DNA of 64,000 nucleotides from Leguminivora glycinivorella (GCF_023078275.1 NC_062978.1:22219883-22283882); one strand, 5' to 3'; shown: positions 20,099 through 31,154, counted from the first letter of the stretch. Made by a program: numbers and translations. Notes: generated by a model from the letters alone, not told the origin.

Positions 20099-20640
20099 TA
20101 TACTGTAGAAGCACCGGGTGTGTACCAGCCCTTAATCGTTGCCACCGTACTGCATTTGTATTGTTAGGTGGTTTCATAAATTATGAATTTATGGACTTCT
20201 ACTATCGACAGTGTGGAGCTAAGTCTTGAAATAGTGGTATATTATTTAAATTTGTGGATTTGCTTTGTAAACACATTGGTTGTTATAAGGAATTGAGTGG
20301 TGGTGTGCTAGAATATCATGTATAGTCAGTATACGGACTATTTCAGTATTTTAACGTGACTATCTTGTTTCAGGTACACTTCGGTTGAAAAAAAATAATC
20401 CTGTAAAAGAGGCTTTTACAAGGTAAGCCTTTTTGGGGTGTTTCACATAATTAACGAATCAAGTTGAGGGGCATTCCACGAGAATGTCGCTTACGACATG
20501 CAATTCTTCTAATACTTCTGAAGACTCTAATCAAATATGTCAAAGTTTTGCGCTCTAGCGTCTCTATGTCGCGTATGGAATGATCATAGAGTGAGATGAC
20601 TGCTTTGTTCGTCTTGACTAAGCTATCAGAGATTCTTAAT
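20099..20640. other. probable 5' region of the CR1-like LINE
   Basis: Non-coding sequence ahead of LINE ORF1. The true 5' end of the LINE cannot be fixed from one copy, so part of this may be element 5' UTR and part host DNA. Confidence 0.35.
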
Positions 20641-20650
20641 ATCCTATCGG

Positions 20651-21157
20651 TTGAATATCAGTGCAAGTTCGGCCACGAAACTCGCGAGCGAAGACGATCT
20701 GCAGTCACCTGAGCCGGGCGTAGATAATACATGGGAGGAATTCGAACCACGGAAACGCAAAAATAGGAGACGCAATAAAAACAACAAGATAGTTGTCGGT
20801 ACAGGCTCCAACCATGAAGACGTAAAAGGTGTAGAACAACTAAAATATATTCAAGCGTGGTCCTTTAAGCCTGAGACGACGAAGGAGAACGTACTAAATT
20901 TCTTGAGAAAAACAGCAAATTCTGACGACTACTTTGTTGAGAAGAGAATTATTAAAACCGACCGACATGCCGCATTTTTAATAGGCATACCAGAAGACTT
21001 ATTTGAAAGCTTTAAATCGCCCACTGTGTGGCCGCCGCGCGTGAGATTCACTGAGTGGTTTCAAGGACGTCCCCGCGCCACCGCGCGGGGATACCACGAC
21101 CGCCGCTCCGGCGCCAGCGCAGTGTTATCAGCAGACAAACGAGCGCAGCGCAGCTGA
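20651..21157 (+). CDS. LINE ORF1 protein (nucleic-acid chaperone-like)
   Basis: 168-codon frame. After a charged linker (RKRKNRRRNKNNK, about residues 33-45) comes a block of about 75 residues (YIQAWSFKPETTKENVLNFL to VWPPRVRFTEWF) of the kind found in LINE ORF1 proteins, where it acts in RNA binding. The last 30 residues are Arg/Ala rich and may be off frame: the next frame stays open from about 21060 and reads on into ORF2. The first ATG-like start is uncertain because the frame opens just after a TGA near 20652. Confidence 0.55.
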   Translation: MNISASSATKLASEDDLQSPEPGVDNTWEEFEPRKRKNRRRNKNNKIVVGTGSNHEDVKGVEQLKYIQAWSFKPETTKENVLNFLRKTANSDDYFVEKRIIKTDRHAAFLIGIPEDLFESFKSPTVWPPRVRFTEWFQGRPRATARGYHDRRSGASAVLSADKRAQRS

Positions 21158-24059
21158 TCTACCTGCGTTTGACAATATTAAAAAAGTCGTTGTGTGTCAA
21201 CAAAATATACGCGCACTGGACAACAAGACACAGCGGTTGGAAGTATTGCTGCGTAATGAATTAGATTGCGACGTACTTGCTTTAACCGAGCATTGGTTGG
21301 ACAGCGCTAATTTAAAATGTGTTAGTCTAGATAACTATAAGTTAATATCTAGTTATTGTCGTTCGACCGGTTTACACGGCGGTTCCTGTATATACGTTCG
21401 TAATAATATTCGGGCGCTCGAAAATACGGATCTCACTGTATTATCGAAAGACCGGGTATGTGAAATATCAGCTGTCGATCTCATCGACTATAATATAACT
21501 ATTATATGTATTTATAGGTCAAACTGCGAAGTTAGTTCATATGACTTTCTTAGGCATCTAGATAGTCTGCTCGACAAACTTAGTAGCGTTGATAAAGACT
21601 GTATAATTCTAGGAGACACTAATATAGATGACACTGAGAGCAATAGCAAGCTTGAGTTAAAACAACTATATGACCTACTAGCGGCCCATGATTTTAGAAA
21701 CATGGTAAATTTTCCTACCAGGGTCACGGCCACTACGGCAACCAACCTAGATCACGTGTACTGGAACGGGCCGCGCTCCGCGCTGCGCGCCGCGCCCGTC
21801 GCCACGCACCTCAGCGACCACCTCGCCGTGCGCGCCGAGCTGCTGCGCCCGCGCGCCCCGCCCGCACCCCCCACCCGCCGCGCCAGGGTGTACTCGACGC
21901 GGTTTTACAATGAATTCCGAATGGCGATACGGAGTGTGGACTGGCAGGAAACCATAGCACGCAATAATCAATCTGTCACGAAGCTAATAGAGTCCCTCAT
22001 TAACACTATTAGAAATAAATTCGAAATTTGCTTTCCGATTAAAACAATTAGTAACAGGAAAAGGGAATCGTGGGTAACTAGAGACATTGACGACCTTAAA
22101 ACCTTATTGTTCGATATTATAGATCTTGGTAAGCAATTTCCGGATAATGAACATGTATCAAATCTCATAACAGACATGAATCGTAAGTATAATAGCTTAC
22201 TCAACTCAAAAAAAAATAGCTACTATTCTAATACTATTACCAAAAGCGCTAACACCATTAGGACGATGTGGAGTATAATAAACCGCGAAAAAGGGAAGAA
22301 CACTTCCGTGGATCCCGTGGATTACACGGACCTAGTCCTCGATACCGAGGGGAGTAAATACAAAACAAAAAAGGCCGCCGCTGACGCCATGAATAACAGG
22401 TTTGCGGGAGCAGCAGTAGCATGCGGCGCGGCACCCGCCGACAGGCCGCGCGCCCTAGCCGCCCTGCGCGCTGCCCGCCCGCCCGCCAATCGCTGCGTTA
22501 AGCTAAAGCCGTTTACACCGGACGAAGTATTCCGCATCATTACAACCTGTATAGCGAAGAAAACTACGCGCGATATCTACGACATCTCCGTCACACTGAT
22601 CCACTCAGTAGCAGTCGATATGGCCCCAATACTAACCTTTGTGTACAACAGATGCCTTCGTGAGGGCGTCTTCCCTGACCCACTAAAAGAAAGCCGAATT
22701 TCACCGCTTTACAAAGGGAAGGGAAAGAAGACCGATATCGATGCGTACAGACCTGTAGCGATTATCCCGGTAATCGCCAAAATATTTGAATACGGCTTAT
22801 GTTCTCGACTTACAGATTTCCTCAACACAACCAATGCACTGTCTAATAGACAATACGCGTACCGGAAAGGGCGTTCAACCACCACGCTGACACGAGCCGT
22901 AGTTCGTCAGATACTGGAGGCCCGCGAATGCAAGAACCAAGTCGCCGTCCTTTGCTGCGACCTGTCCAAGGCGTTCGACGTTGCGGATCGTAACCTTCTT
23001 ACTGACAAACTGCGGCACTATGGACTGGAAGGTCCTGCATTGGCGTTGATGACAAACCTATTAAGAGACAGGAAACAGATTGTTATAGCTGACAGTGGCC
23101 GCGTACGATCTGACGTCGTTGTCACAAGTATGGGCGTCGCTCAAGGTTCTTCAGTATCGAATATACTTTTCTCGTTGCTGTTGAACGACCTGCCCGATGC
23201 ACTTGGCTGGGGGGAGACCTACATGTACGCTGACGATGTCGCGATAGTAGTGCAAGCAGCGTCATATGAGGAGCTTGAACATAAACTCAACATTACGGCC
23301 GCCACAATAGCAAACTGGTTTAGTATTAATGGTCTCATACTAAATACACAAAAAACTCACCTCATTAATTTCGATCTGTCAGGACGTCAAATGAGCTCGT
23401 TATCAGTTTTGGCGAAGGGTGAAGTAATTGAACAGGTCTCTAACTCCACATTTTTGGGATTCGAACTCGATAGCGGACTCACGTGGAGTTGCCACATTAA
23501 CAAAGTGTGCAATAAACTCGCGGCAGCATGTTTCGCGCTAAAACGGCTGGCACGTGTCCTGCCAGTAGAAACGGTCCGCTCTTGCTATTTCGCTTCAGTA
23601 CACGCGCACCTGCAGTACGGAATTGAGTTTTGGGCAGGGGCCGCGGAATGGGAGAGAGTGTTTAGGCTTCAGAAGCGCGCAGTACGCGCTATAGCGCGCG
23701 TGCCACAAATGGTCTCTGCGAAACCAATATTTAAGAACCTAGGTATTCTAACGCTCCCTTCGCTTTTAATATTACAAATGGCTGTGATTACTCGCGAGGA
23801 GGTGGAATCCATGCCTATCAGAAACGAGGTTCACCGTAGGTATGAAACCCGGAGTGCGCGAGCCGGAAAACTACCCCTTGTACCTCTCAGACTCACCAAA
23901 TCGAAAAAGCTCGTTCATGCCATGGGTCGCAAGGTTTATAATCATCTTCCGAGTGAGGTCGTCGCGGCTCCTAGTGCGTCAGTGTTTAAAATTAAATTGA
24001 AAAACTGGCTTGTCGAGCAGGCCTTCTATAACTACAATGAGTTATTTATAATAAGATAA
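21060..24059 (+). CDS. LINE ORF2: AP endonuclease and reverse transcriptase
   Basis: Open without stop from about 21060, where it overlaps ORF1 in the +1 frame; the alignable endonuclease begins at CQQNIRAL (21195). Numbered from 21192: N5, E33 (LTEHW), D142/N144 (GDTNID), N185-D187 (NLDHVY) and S208-D209-H210 are the endonuclease catalytic set. RT follows: LYKGKGKKTDIDAYRPVAII, DLSKAFD at about 590, GVAQGSSVSNILF and YADD at 679-682, then thumb and C-terminal region. All catalytic residues seen are intact, so this copy may be young. It nicks target DNA and copies its own RNA. Two GC-rich Ala/Arg/Pro stretches (21770-21890, 22430-22500) stand out. Confidence 0.85.
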   Translation, partial: FKDVPAPPRGDTTTAAPAPAQCYQQTNERSAADLPAFDNIKKVVVCQQNIRALDNKTQRLEVLLRNELDCDVLALTEHWLDSANLKCVSLDNYKLISSYCRSTGLHGGSCIYVRNNIRALENTDLTVLSKDRVCEISAVDLIDYNITIICIYRSNCEVSSYDFLRHLDSLLDKLSSVDKDCIILGDTNIDDTESNSKLELKQLYDLLAAHDFRNMVNFPTRVTATTATNLDHVYWNGPRSALRAAPVATHLSDHLAVRAELLRPRAPPAPPTRRARVYSTRFYNEFRMAIRSVDWQETIARNNQSVTKLIESLINTIRNKFEICFPIKTISNRKRESWVTRDIDDLKTLLFDIIDLGKQFPDNEHVSNLITDMNRKYNSLLNSKKNSYYSNTITKSANTIRTMWSIINREKGKNTSVDPVDYTDLVLDTEGSKYKTKKAAADAMNNRFAGAAVACGAAPADRPRALAALRAARPPANRCVKLKPFTPDEVFRIITTCIAKKTTRDIYDISVTLIHSVAVDMAPILTFVYNRCLREGVFPDPLKESRISPLYKGKGKKTDIDAYRPVAIIPVIAKIFEYGLCSRLTDFLNTTNALSNRQYAYRKGRSTTTLTRAVVRQILEARECKNQVAVLCCDLSKAFDVADRNLLTDKLRHYGLEGPALALMTNLLRDRKQIVIADSGRVRSDVVVTSMGVAQGSSVSNILFSLLLNDLPDALGWGETYMYADDVAIVVQAASYEELEHKLNITAATIANWFSINGLILNTQKTHLINFDLSGRQMSSLSVLAKGEVIEQVSNSTFLGFELDSGLTWSCHINKVCNKLAAACFALKRLARVLPVETVRSCYFASVHAHLQYGIEFWAGAAEWERVFRLQKRAVRAIARVPQMVSAKPIFKNLGILTLPSLLILQMAVITREEVESMPIRNEVHRRYETRSARAGKLPLVPLRLTKSKKLVHAMGRKVYNHLPSEVVAAPSASVFKIKLKNWLVEQAFYNYNELFIIR

Positions 24060-24292
24060 TTTGATTGTACTCTCATTATACTGTTGTATTTTATATTATT
24101 GTACTTATACATAAGTGTAAATGTGATTTGACATGTAATATGATTTTACCAATAAATATGATTATTGATTATTGATTATTGAACTAACCTATTTGGTATG
24201 AAGCTATAGTACCTAATTAAGAAATATTATTTAATAAATGACACCAATAATTATTTTGCACTCCAAAGAACCATTTTCTGTTATCTATTCCT

Positions 24293-24597
24293 CATCATCC
24301 TCCTTGCCTTATCCTGGCATTTGCCACGGCTCATGGGGGCCTGGGGTCCGCTTTGACAGCTAATCCCAAGATTTGGCGTAGGCACTAGTCGAAAGCGACT
24401 GCCATCTGACCTTCCAACCCGAAGGGTAAACTAGACCTTATTGGAATTAGTCCGGTTTCCTCACGATGTTTTCCTTCACCGAAAAGCGACTGGCAAATAT
24501 TAAATGACATTTCGCACATCAATTCCGAAACACTCATTGCTAGCATTTTGCATGCATTTGCTTGCATTTACTTACCGCTAGGCGTCCAGCGCTTTAT
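24293..24597 (-). mobile_element. SINE-1 copy with damaged head
   Basis: Body as in 7062-7388, but the tRNA head is cut down to GCGCTGGACGCCTAGCGGTAAG with the B box replaced. It continues directly into the fold-back arm at 24598. A 21-bp direct repeat (24272-24292 and 24841-24861) brackets SINE plus arm together. Confidence 0.75.
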
Positions 24598-25455
24598 TAA
24601 ACTTGTATTTATTTACTTGCCCTGTTAGTAGGAACGATACAGTAAGTAAACAATATTGCAAGCTTCATTTCATGAACTTCCAATTTCCAACTGAGCTGAA
24701 ATGTTTCATACCTACTTGAAATGGAAATGGAAGTTGTCTGTTAATAAAAACTATAGTACGTGATAAAAGTCCCAAAATCAATAAGATTGCGAAACATTTT
24801 AAGAATCGCATCACGTCTTTATCTCAGTTTCTACAGATAACATTTTCTGTTATCTATTCCTATCTAAAATAAAGTAAACATATAGGATTATATCTGTATT
24901 AATATAGGGATGCTACAATCAGTCTCCTGTCAATACGTCATGGAGCCACAGACAATCGCCACAGCAGCGACATCTATAAATCAATATAAAGCTGTTTCTA
25001 GTCATGACGGATTCAATCACTCTGTCTTATTCTCAAACTGAAAATGCTTCAATATAATTCAATTCAATTCAATTCAATTGAAAACCTTTAATGTCATAAA
25101 CAACACATGTCAAAAATACAAAAATAATAATACAATAAATAAGGAATTTAAATAATCTTAAACAACTTAGTCAATTCATCATCATGATGTGGTAATATTT
25201 ACGTATATTGATATTCTGAAATTCTGATTAGAAACTGAGATAAAGACGTGATGCGGTTCTTAAAATGTTTGGCAATCTTATTGATTTTGGGGCTTTTATC
25301 GTTTTTTTAACAGACAACTTCCATTTCCATATCAAGTGGGTATGAAACATTTCAGCTCAGTTGGAAATTGGAAGTTCATGAAATGAAGCTTGCAATATTG
25401 TTTACTTACTGTATCGTTCCTACTAACAGGGCAAGTAAATAAAAGTTTAATAAAT
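24598..25455. repeat. fold-back: 240-bp inverted arms around a 375-bp centre
   Basis: Left arm 24598-24840 and right arm 25215-25455 are inverted copies (shared AGAAACTGAGATAAAGACGT, GGAAATTGGAAGTTCATGAA, GTAAACAATATTGCAAGCTT). The centre holds a LINE-tail relic with five AATTC units (25052-25079). No ORF. Confidence 0.75.
25052..25200 (-). repeat. LINE 3' tail with (AATTC)n
   Basis: (AATTC)5 followed by AAAACCTTTAATGTCATAAA: layout of a minus-strand LINE 3' end ending in pentamers. Lies in the loop of the fold-back. Confidence 0.45.
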
Positions 25456-26423
25456 TCAATATCACGAAATACATGACTTGCAAAAATCTTTTTTTTATAT
25501 CTTCATAACACTAAGCTTGTATGATATCCAATCTACAATATATTATATTAAATTGTCAAAACGTGCCTAAGATCAAGAATACGGCCCTTTTTGCGCCTCG
25601 TAACCCGTTTGACATTTGATTGAGACGCGCTGTCAATGCGCGTACAAGTTTTTTGACTTCCGCGAGCGGCTGACGAAATGCTGCGTTTTTGCGCATGTGG
25701 TCTAGCTGTTTTTATAATTATGTTATGTAATAGTTATTCATGTGGCTACTATACGTTTTTGATACGTTACACGCCACGAATTATATTCATTGTATGGAGA
25801 ATGTGATTGGTTCCCCAAAATTGATACTCACTAGAACCATAATTATGAATGTACATACATTTTTTGGGACGCTATCGAGTACCGTATTCTAAAACGTCGA
25901 AAACTCTTATGTAGTATGCACTCCTTTACCAATTTATTTTGACGGAAACTTACGAAACTTTCATGCAACTTTAGTCAGTCTCAGTACAAAAATTCTCAGC
26001 AAATAGCTGAGCTTTCTATGAAAAATAAAAATGGAAAAAAAGTTTAATTTCACAAGCTTCCCAGGCCTGAAGTACCAAATATCAATTAAATCAGTGTTTC
26101 AACTTTCAAGTTAAGATACAGACTAGGTACCTCGTTAGTACGTTCAAGGTGTGTTGTAAGTAGCGTTGGCATAACAATGGCTAAAACCAACACCAATAAG
26201 ACCCGGGTTTTGATAATGAATAGGGCTTCACACGAGACACCCTTTAGTGGGAGGTTGAGGGAGAAACTAGGGTTGTCAATTACAATATAATACAATATAA
26301 ACCGGCAGCAACTTTTCGGGTCATGCTTAGAACAATGTTCCGCAGTTTCGGCTGAGTTAATGCTGAAACTCAATGGTGGCTTTTAGCAGATTTATTGTAA
26401 GATTATTATATTAGTATCTAGTC
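25456..26423. other. unannotated intergenic DNA
   Basis: A minus-strand frame at 26373-26086 contains a hydrophobic run (RVLLVLVLAIVMPTLL) followed by a donor-like GTACCT, but it has no ATG in a sensible place, so it is not called as a gene. Confidence 0.35.
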
Positions 26424-26575
26424 ACCCGGTGGTCACGGACGCTGTAAAGTGTTCGAAACGTCGAGATGAATTGTAAATTCATTATACGCGAAATAATCCG
26501 TTTCCATAGTTTTATTTCATTTCATTAGTAACTATCGCTCGCGGTAACCAAAGATAATATTTGTCCTAAAAGTGT
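26424..26575 (+). mobile_element. retrozyme-like element, 5'-truncated copy
   Basis: Matches the right half of 9928-10111: hairpin (26437-26454), GAAACGTC (26455-26462), the right arm (to about 26505) and the end TAACTATCGC..GCGGTAACC. The left arm is missing, so this copy cannot form the long outer stem. Confidence 0.6.
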
Positions 26576-26705
26576 TAGGCACCTATTCATTATCTACAAT
26601 TAAATAATAATCTACTGTTTCTAAGTACAATTAGTGCAGTGCATCCAAAAGGTTTAAAACGAGAAGGAATATGTAATTTTCCACGATCATTTCCGTTCCA
26701 TCATT

Positions 26706-27262
26706 ATCCCCGAGTGTACAGCCAGCCTTACCGTCCCCTGTGTCCCACCGCCATCATGCCCATCATCACTTGTCAAAGGTATCGCCTCACGCACTGAGGT
26801 TGGCATTCTGTACACAATGAGCTACGTTTTTTCTGTTCTTCAAAAGCTAACGCCGTTTGTTTTTTATTCGGCTTTGATTTTTCTTTGCTTGCGGATATAA
26901 ATAGATACTAATATAAGTATGTGAAATCTTATTGGGTGGTTACTAGTCTTTCGAAGTGCTGGAACCTCCGACCAGTTCCTGGCCTGGTCTTACATGAGTC
27001 AACAATAGATCTAGTTTCTACAATAGATGCACCCAAAAGCATGAAATAAAATTAATGTTAGGAAAATTCTTATGGGAAAAATACGTTTTGATTCCCAAGT
27101 GTACAGGCAGCCCTACCGTCCCCTGTGTCCCATCGCCATCGTCACTTGGCAAAGGTCCTTCGCCTCACGCACTGAGGTTGGCATTCTGTACACAATGAGC
27201 TACGTTTTTATGTCTGTTCTTCACTTCAAAAGCTAAGACATTTTGATTTATTTTTCGGCCTT
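26706..27262 (+). repeat. direct duplication, units 26706-26880 and 27096-27262
   Basis: Both units share CCGTCCCCTGTGTCCCA, CGCCTCACGCACTGAGGTTG and CATTCTGTACACAATGAGCT in order, separated by about 215 bp of different sequence. No conserved reading frame. Confidence 0.65.
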
Positions 27263-27709
27263 TCATGTCTTGCGAATTTAAGTATTTGGATTTTATTAAT
27301 TTATGACGCAGTCAATCGCTACGACTTAAATACCGGTATAAGTACATTAACGTATAGGAATTAATAACGGTAATTAATGTAGGAAAAAAGGAAGTGCAGC
27401 CAAAAAATGTCGGGATGATTTAAGTACGCAATTCATACATAAAAGTTAGGTAACGTAGAATACGTGTCGTTTGCTGACTTTGCACGTGTCTTCGATATTT
27501 GTTCGGTGACAAGGCAAGCATACGATCCGCCTGTGGTAAGCAGTGTTCGTAGCTTGTGGACACTGATAGTATGCAGTGTCCATATCGTATGGAAACCTGC
27601 GGCTCCAGAGGTGTTAGCCTGTTTTGGGCAGTTTGTATGAAATAACGATGCGCTCTTGTGGATTGATTCGTTTTTGAACTAAGTAGGTATCAAAAAAATC
27701 TTGATTCTT
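27263..27709. other. unannotated intergenic DNA
   Basis: No gene, RNA or repeat supported. Confidence 0.35.
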
Positions 27710-27726
27710 ATTAAGTGTTCTACAAT

Positions 27727-28057
27727 CATCCTCCTCCTTGCGTTATCCCGGCATTTTGCCACGGCTCATGGAGCCTGAGGTCCGTTTTGACAACTAATCC
27801 CAAGATTTTGGCGTAGGCACTAGTTTTTACGAAAGCGACTGCCATCTGACCTTCCAACCCGAAGGGTAAACTAGACCTTATTGGAATTAGTCCGTTTTCC
27901 TTCACCGAAAAGCGACTGGCAAATATCAAATGACATTTCGCACATAAATTCCGAAAAACTTATTGGTGCGAGCCGGGGTTCGAACCCGCGACCTCCGGAA
28001 CGAAAGTCGCACGTACTTACCGCTAGGCTACCAGCGCTATACAGCGTACTTAGCGCT
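27727..28057 (-). mobile_element. SINE-1, full length, 17-bp TSD
   Basis: Second complete SINE-1. B box GGTTCGAACCC is intact. Flanked by ATTAAGTGTTCTACAAT (27710-27726) and the same with one mismatch (28058-28074). Open frames across it are not genes. Confidence 0.9.
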
Positions 28058-28206
28058 ATTAAGTGTTTTACAATCAAACCATTATAATTCGACTGAAGCC
28101 GGAAATACAATTGTTTCGCATCTATAAAGCAGAATGTATAGTTAAATCATTAATTGAAATCGCAGCTGTTACGTATCCTGAGCTTACGGTTCAGTGATTC
28201 ACTGGT

Positions 28207-28392
28207 TTATCCATATCCATACTAATATTATAAATGCGAAAGTGTGTGTGTCTGTTTGTTTGTCCGTCTTTTACGGCAAAACGGAACGACGGATTGACGT
28301 GATTTTCTGGTAGAGATAGTTGAAGGTATGGAGAGTGACATAGGCTACTTTTTGTCTCTTTCTAACGCGAGCGAAGCCGCGGGCAAAAGCTG
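28207..28392. mobile_element. repeat family C copy
   Basis: Same family as 12582-12758. Begins ATCCATACTAATATTATAAA and ends GCGGGCAAAAGCTGGT. Confidence 0.75.
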
Positions 28393-30666
28393 GTTGAGAA
28401 TAAACACAGGCAGCACAGTGGTGTTAACATTTATAATAATTATATTTATACTAGCGACCCGCTTTAGTTTTGCAAGGGTGTTTCAAAGAATGCACGAAGC
28501 CTAAATAAATATTTCTTGCAACTTGCGTTGCCTAAATAAATTACCTATGCATATACGAAGAGTTTAAGTTATATCACAGAATATATAATAGTACAAGTAC
28601 GGAAGGCCCACTGCTTTGATGTTCATGACATGCCGCCTTTTTAAATGCCTACAAAATTCTTACAAAGAAACGAGCCGCACGTGCGCGGCGTCCGGCGATA
28701 GGGTTGCCTATGGATTAAAACGAATTAATACTCAGATAAAATGTTTTACTATTATATTCAGGTCTTGGGTACTTTCTAGGTATATATATAGTATTTATAT
28801 ATTTTTGTTTAAGTTCTAACATCACAAGCCTTATTGAACCCTTTCGGGGGACTTAATCAATAGTAGATCTGTGTAAAATGTCCTATAGTATTTATTTTAT
28901 TCATGATATTTATTTAACTAGGTTTTATTAGCCATTCCACATGCGGACAACGTATAAAACCTTAAAAAAAACGCGACGCAAAGTAACAATAGAAAGTTGT
29001 GAACGTGCGTTCCGTGAGAATGCGCGCCACCCCTGTTTAGGCCGCGAATTCGCGGCCGGCAGCATGTAGGTACTTGTAGCGCGGCGATAGAATCGTAGAG
29101 TGAGCCGGCCCTGGTTATATTTGAGTGTGAGAGTATTCCCGAAAAACATTTTTCTTGGTGGTAGGTAATTATTCTGTTCCCGTATTTTTTCCAAAAAATG
29201 TTTTGTCCATTCGTATAATTTTCTGGTAAGTTTCTTAACCATTCCACAAAACCATTCGCGTAATATTTTCCAAATTCATGATACGATTGGTTTGCCATAA
29301 TAAAAAAGTTGGTAGAATAGGTTAGTTAGGTGGTATCTTTAGATGCCCGAAGGGCTAACTCCATCGAAGTAGGTATATCTTTTGTAAACCTTGCTAGATT
29401 AAAGAACAAAATAAGATGGGAAATTAAGCCCTTTTAGAGAAATGAGTCATAGGGATTAAGTAAATTTAGAAATTTTGCAAATGTTAAAATCGCTGGCAGT
29501 AAAATAAAATTTTCAGAAAACTATCGCTACTTTCTTATATTTGTGCTTTATCAACAGAAAGATGAAATATATTTGTCGGTCATTGACCTAGACTATTTGG
29601 CGTCAGAGTGAGGACTGAGGAGCCAAATTATGACGTCAGTGCAGTATATATGGCAATAATGTCGAACGCAATAGCGGTTTTATTGAGATGAAAGTGACAA
29701 GCACGTGAAGCACGAGGAGCGAAATTAGAGTGGAACCCATTTAGGTTATATTCTAGTTACAGACTCTAGTCACTGCCACCAATGAAATTGATGACAGTTA
29801 CCCCAAATGACGTAGGGTCGTGGGGTAACTGCATGTCCACTGCGGGCAAGTGAATTAAAGAGATTTTTCTCTGTCTTAAGATTTTATTGGTAATTTTGAT
29901 CAATAAATATTTTCCCTGATACATATAATGATTTCTCTTCCTTACTTATCGTTTAATTTTAATACTAGTTTAAAAATTTGTTCGTATTTAAATAAAACTG
30001 TATGTATAAGTTTTATTAGGAAATCATCTAGAAGCTCTTTTACATCTGCTAGGACGACCACGGGACGGAGCTATCATTTCGTTTACGCTAAAAGACAGTT
30101 GAAGCGTGTGATCAAGGTGTCGCGTATATGAACATCCCATGAGTGCAAAACAGGCAGACTACAAATCAGAAAACGTGACTATTTTTAATATAGGCCATCT
30201 CAATTTAAAGGTAACAGATTAATAGGACTTTTCACTACAAAAAGTTGTACCTAAGTATAGAATTTAGAAGATACCGTGGAGGTGGGTGAAAAGCAATTAT
30301 ATTCACGTAATCATTTTCTGAAATTAGTACTTCAAATAACACTCGAAATTGATCCAGTTTTGATCGCACTTTTGATATTCGAAAGTTCGTTGAGATCCTA
30401 CTTCTATGGGAACAACATCATTAGGATAAATTCTAACAGCAAACTGAGTACCACATACCTACCGGCTCCAACAGACCTATAATCTTGCATTCAAAACCAG
30501 AAGCTCTTTTCCTTGAACACTCCTAATCCAGGATGTATTTCAAAATGACCAGCACTTAGATAATTCCCGGACTTAATAGCTTGATTTGCACACAAACTCG
30601 CAGGTTAGTTTAACCATCGCCTTCGGAGAAATGGAAAATTATTGACTATGTTACTTGTACGCATTA
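28393..30666. other. 2.3 kb without a supported gene
   Basis: Holds a SINE-2 tail relic at 28850-28910 and a GC-rich stretch at 28980-29110 where two minus-strand frames (126 and 104 codons) overlap out of phase; neither has a recognised domain. Otherwise AT-rich sequence with no named repeat. Confidence 0.35.
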
Positions 30667-30752
30667 AGTGCGTTTTCACATTATCCGATCCGATATCGGA
30701 TGTCGGAATTATTTCAAAGGCAAAAATCAAAGATGGCGGCTTAAATGTATGT
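30667..30752. mobile_element. half of a palindromic MITE (AGTGCGTTTTCAC family)
   Basis: Left arm and the AAAATCAAAGATGGCGGC centre match 42672-42814; the right arm is absent. Confidence 0.7.
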
Positions 30753-31044
30753 ATGCGATGAGGTACCGTTCGGATTCAGCTTTTTATAGTTCTGCAGTAG
30801 AATTTCTACGCGACATTAGGTAGGTACTACCGACTTCGTTGCTGTCGCAAATATAAAAATCCTTATGAAATTTTGAAGAAGTGGAATATTATTGAATGTT
30901 ACTCGTGTGTCGAGTAGGTCCCGTTTGGATTCAGCGTTAACATCACTGCAGTAGCATTAGTGCGCGTCAAAACTGCTGACTCCACTGTTGCCACAAATGT
31001 CAAAAATCCTAGTATAAACATCAATCGACATTTGCTACAATTAA

Positions 31045-31152
31045 ATATATATTGGGGGACACCTTACACAGATCAACTTAGCCCCAAACTAAGCAAAGCT
31101 TGTACCTACTATGGGTGCTAAGCGACGATATACATACTTAAATAAATAAATT
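31045..31152 (-). mobile_element. SINE-2, 3' part (split copy)
   Basis: Tail of SINE-2 in minus sense (CAAACTAAGCAAAGCTTGTA, GCGACGATATACATACTT). The rest of the same copy resumes at 32486 after 1.3 kb of inserted elements. Confidence 0.7.
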
Positions 31153-31154
31153 AC

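Larger units (their letters stand above)
20640..24185 (+). mobile_element. CR1-like non-LTR retrotransposon, nearly complete
   Basis: Contains ORF1 (20651-21157), ORF2 with endonuclease and reverse transcriptase (to 24059) and a short 3' UTR that ends in tandem ATTGATT units (24155-24182) and no poly(A). Ending in short tandem repeats is a feature of CR1/L2-type LINEs. Clade assignment is by architecture only. Confidence 0.75.

Noticed and set aside
26086..26373. Minus-strand ORF with a signal-peptide-like segment
   Set aside because: The hydrophobic run is in mid-frame without a nearby ATG; the frame start is a TTG codon and no second exon could be found.
28918..29298. 126-codon minus-strand ORF
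   Set aside because: Two frames are open over the same bases, the product has no recognisable domain and the C-terminus runs into low-complexity sequence. Kept only as a note in the unannotated stretch.
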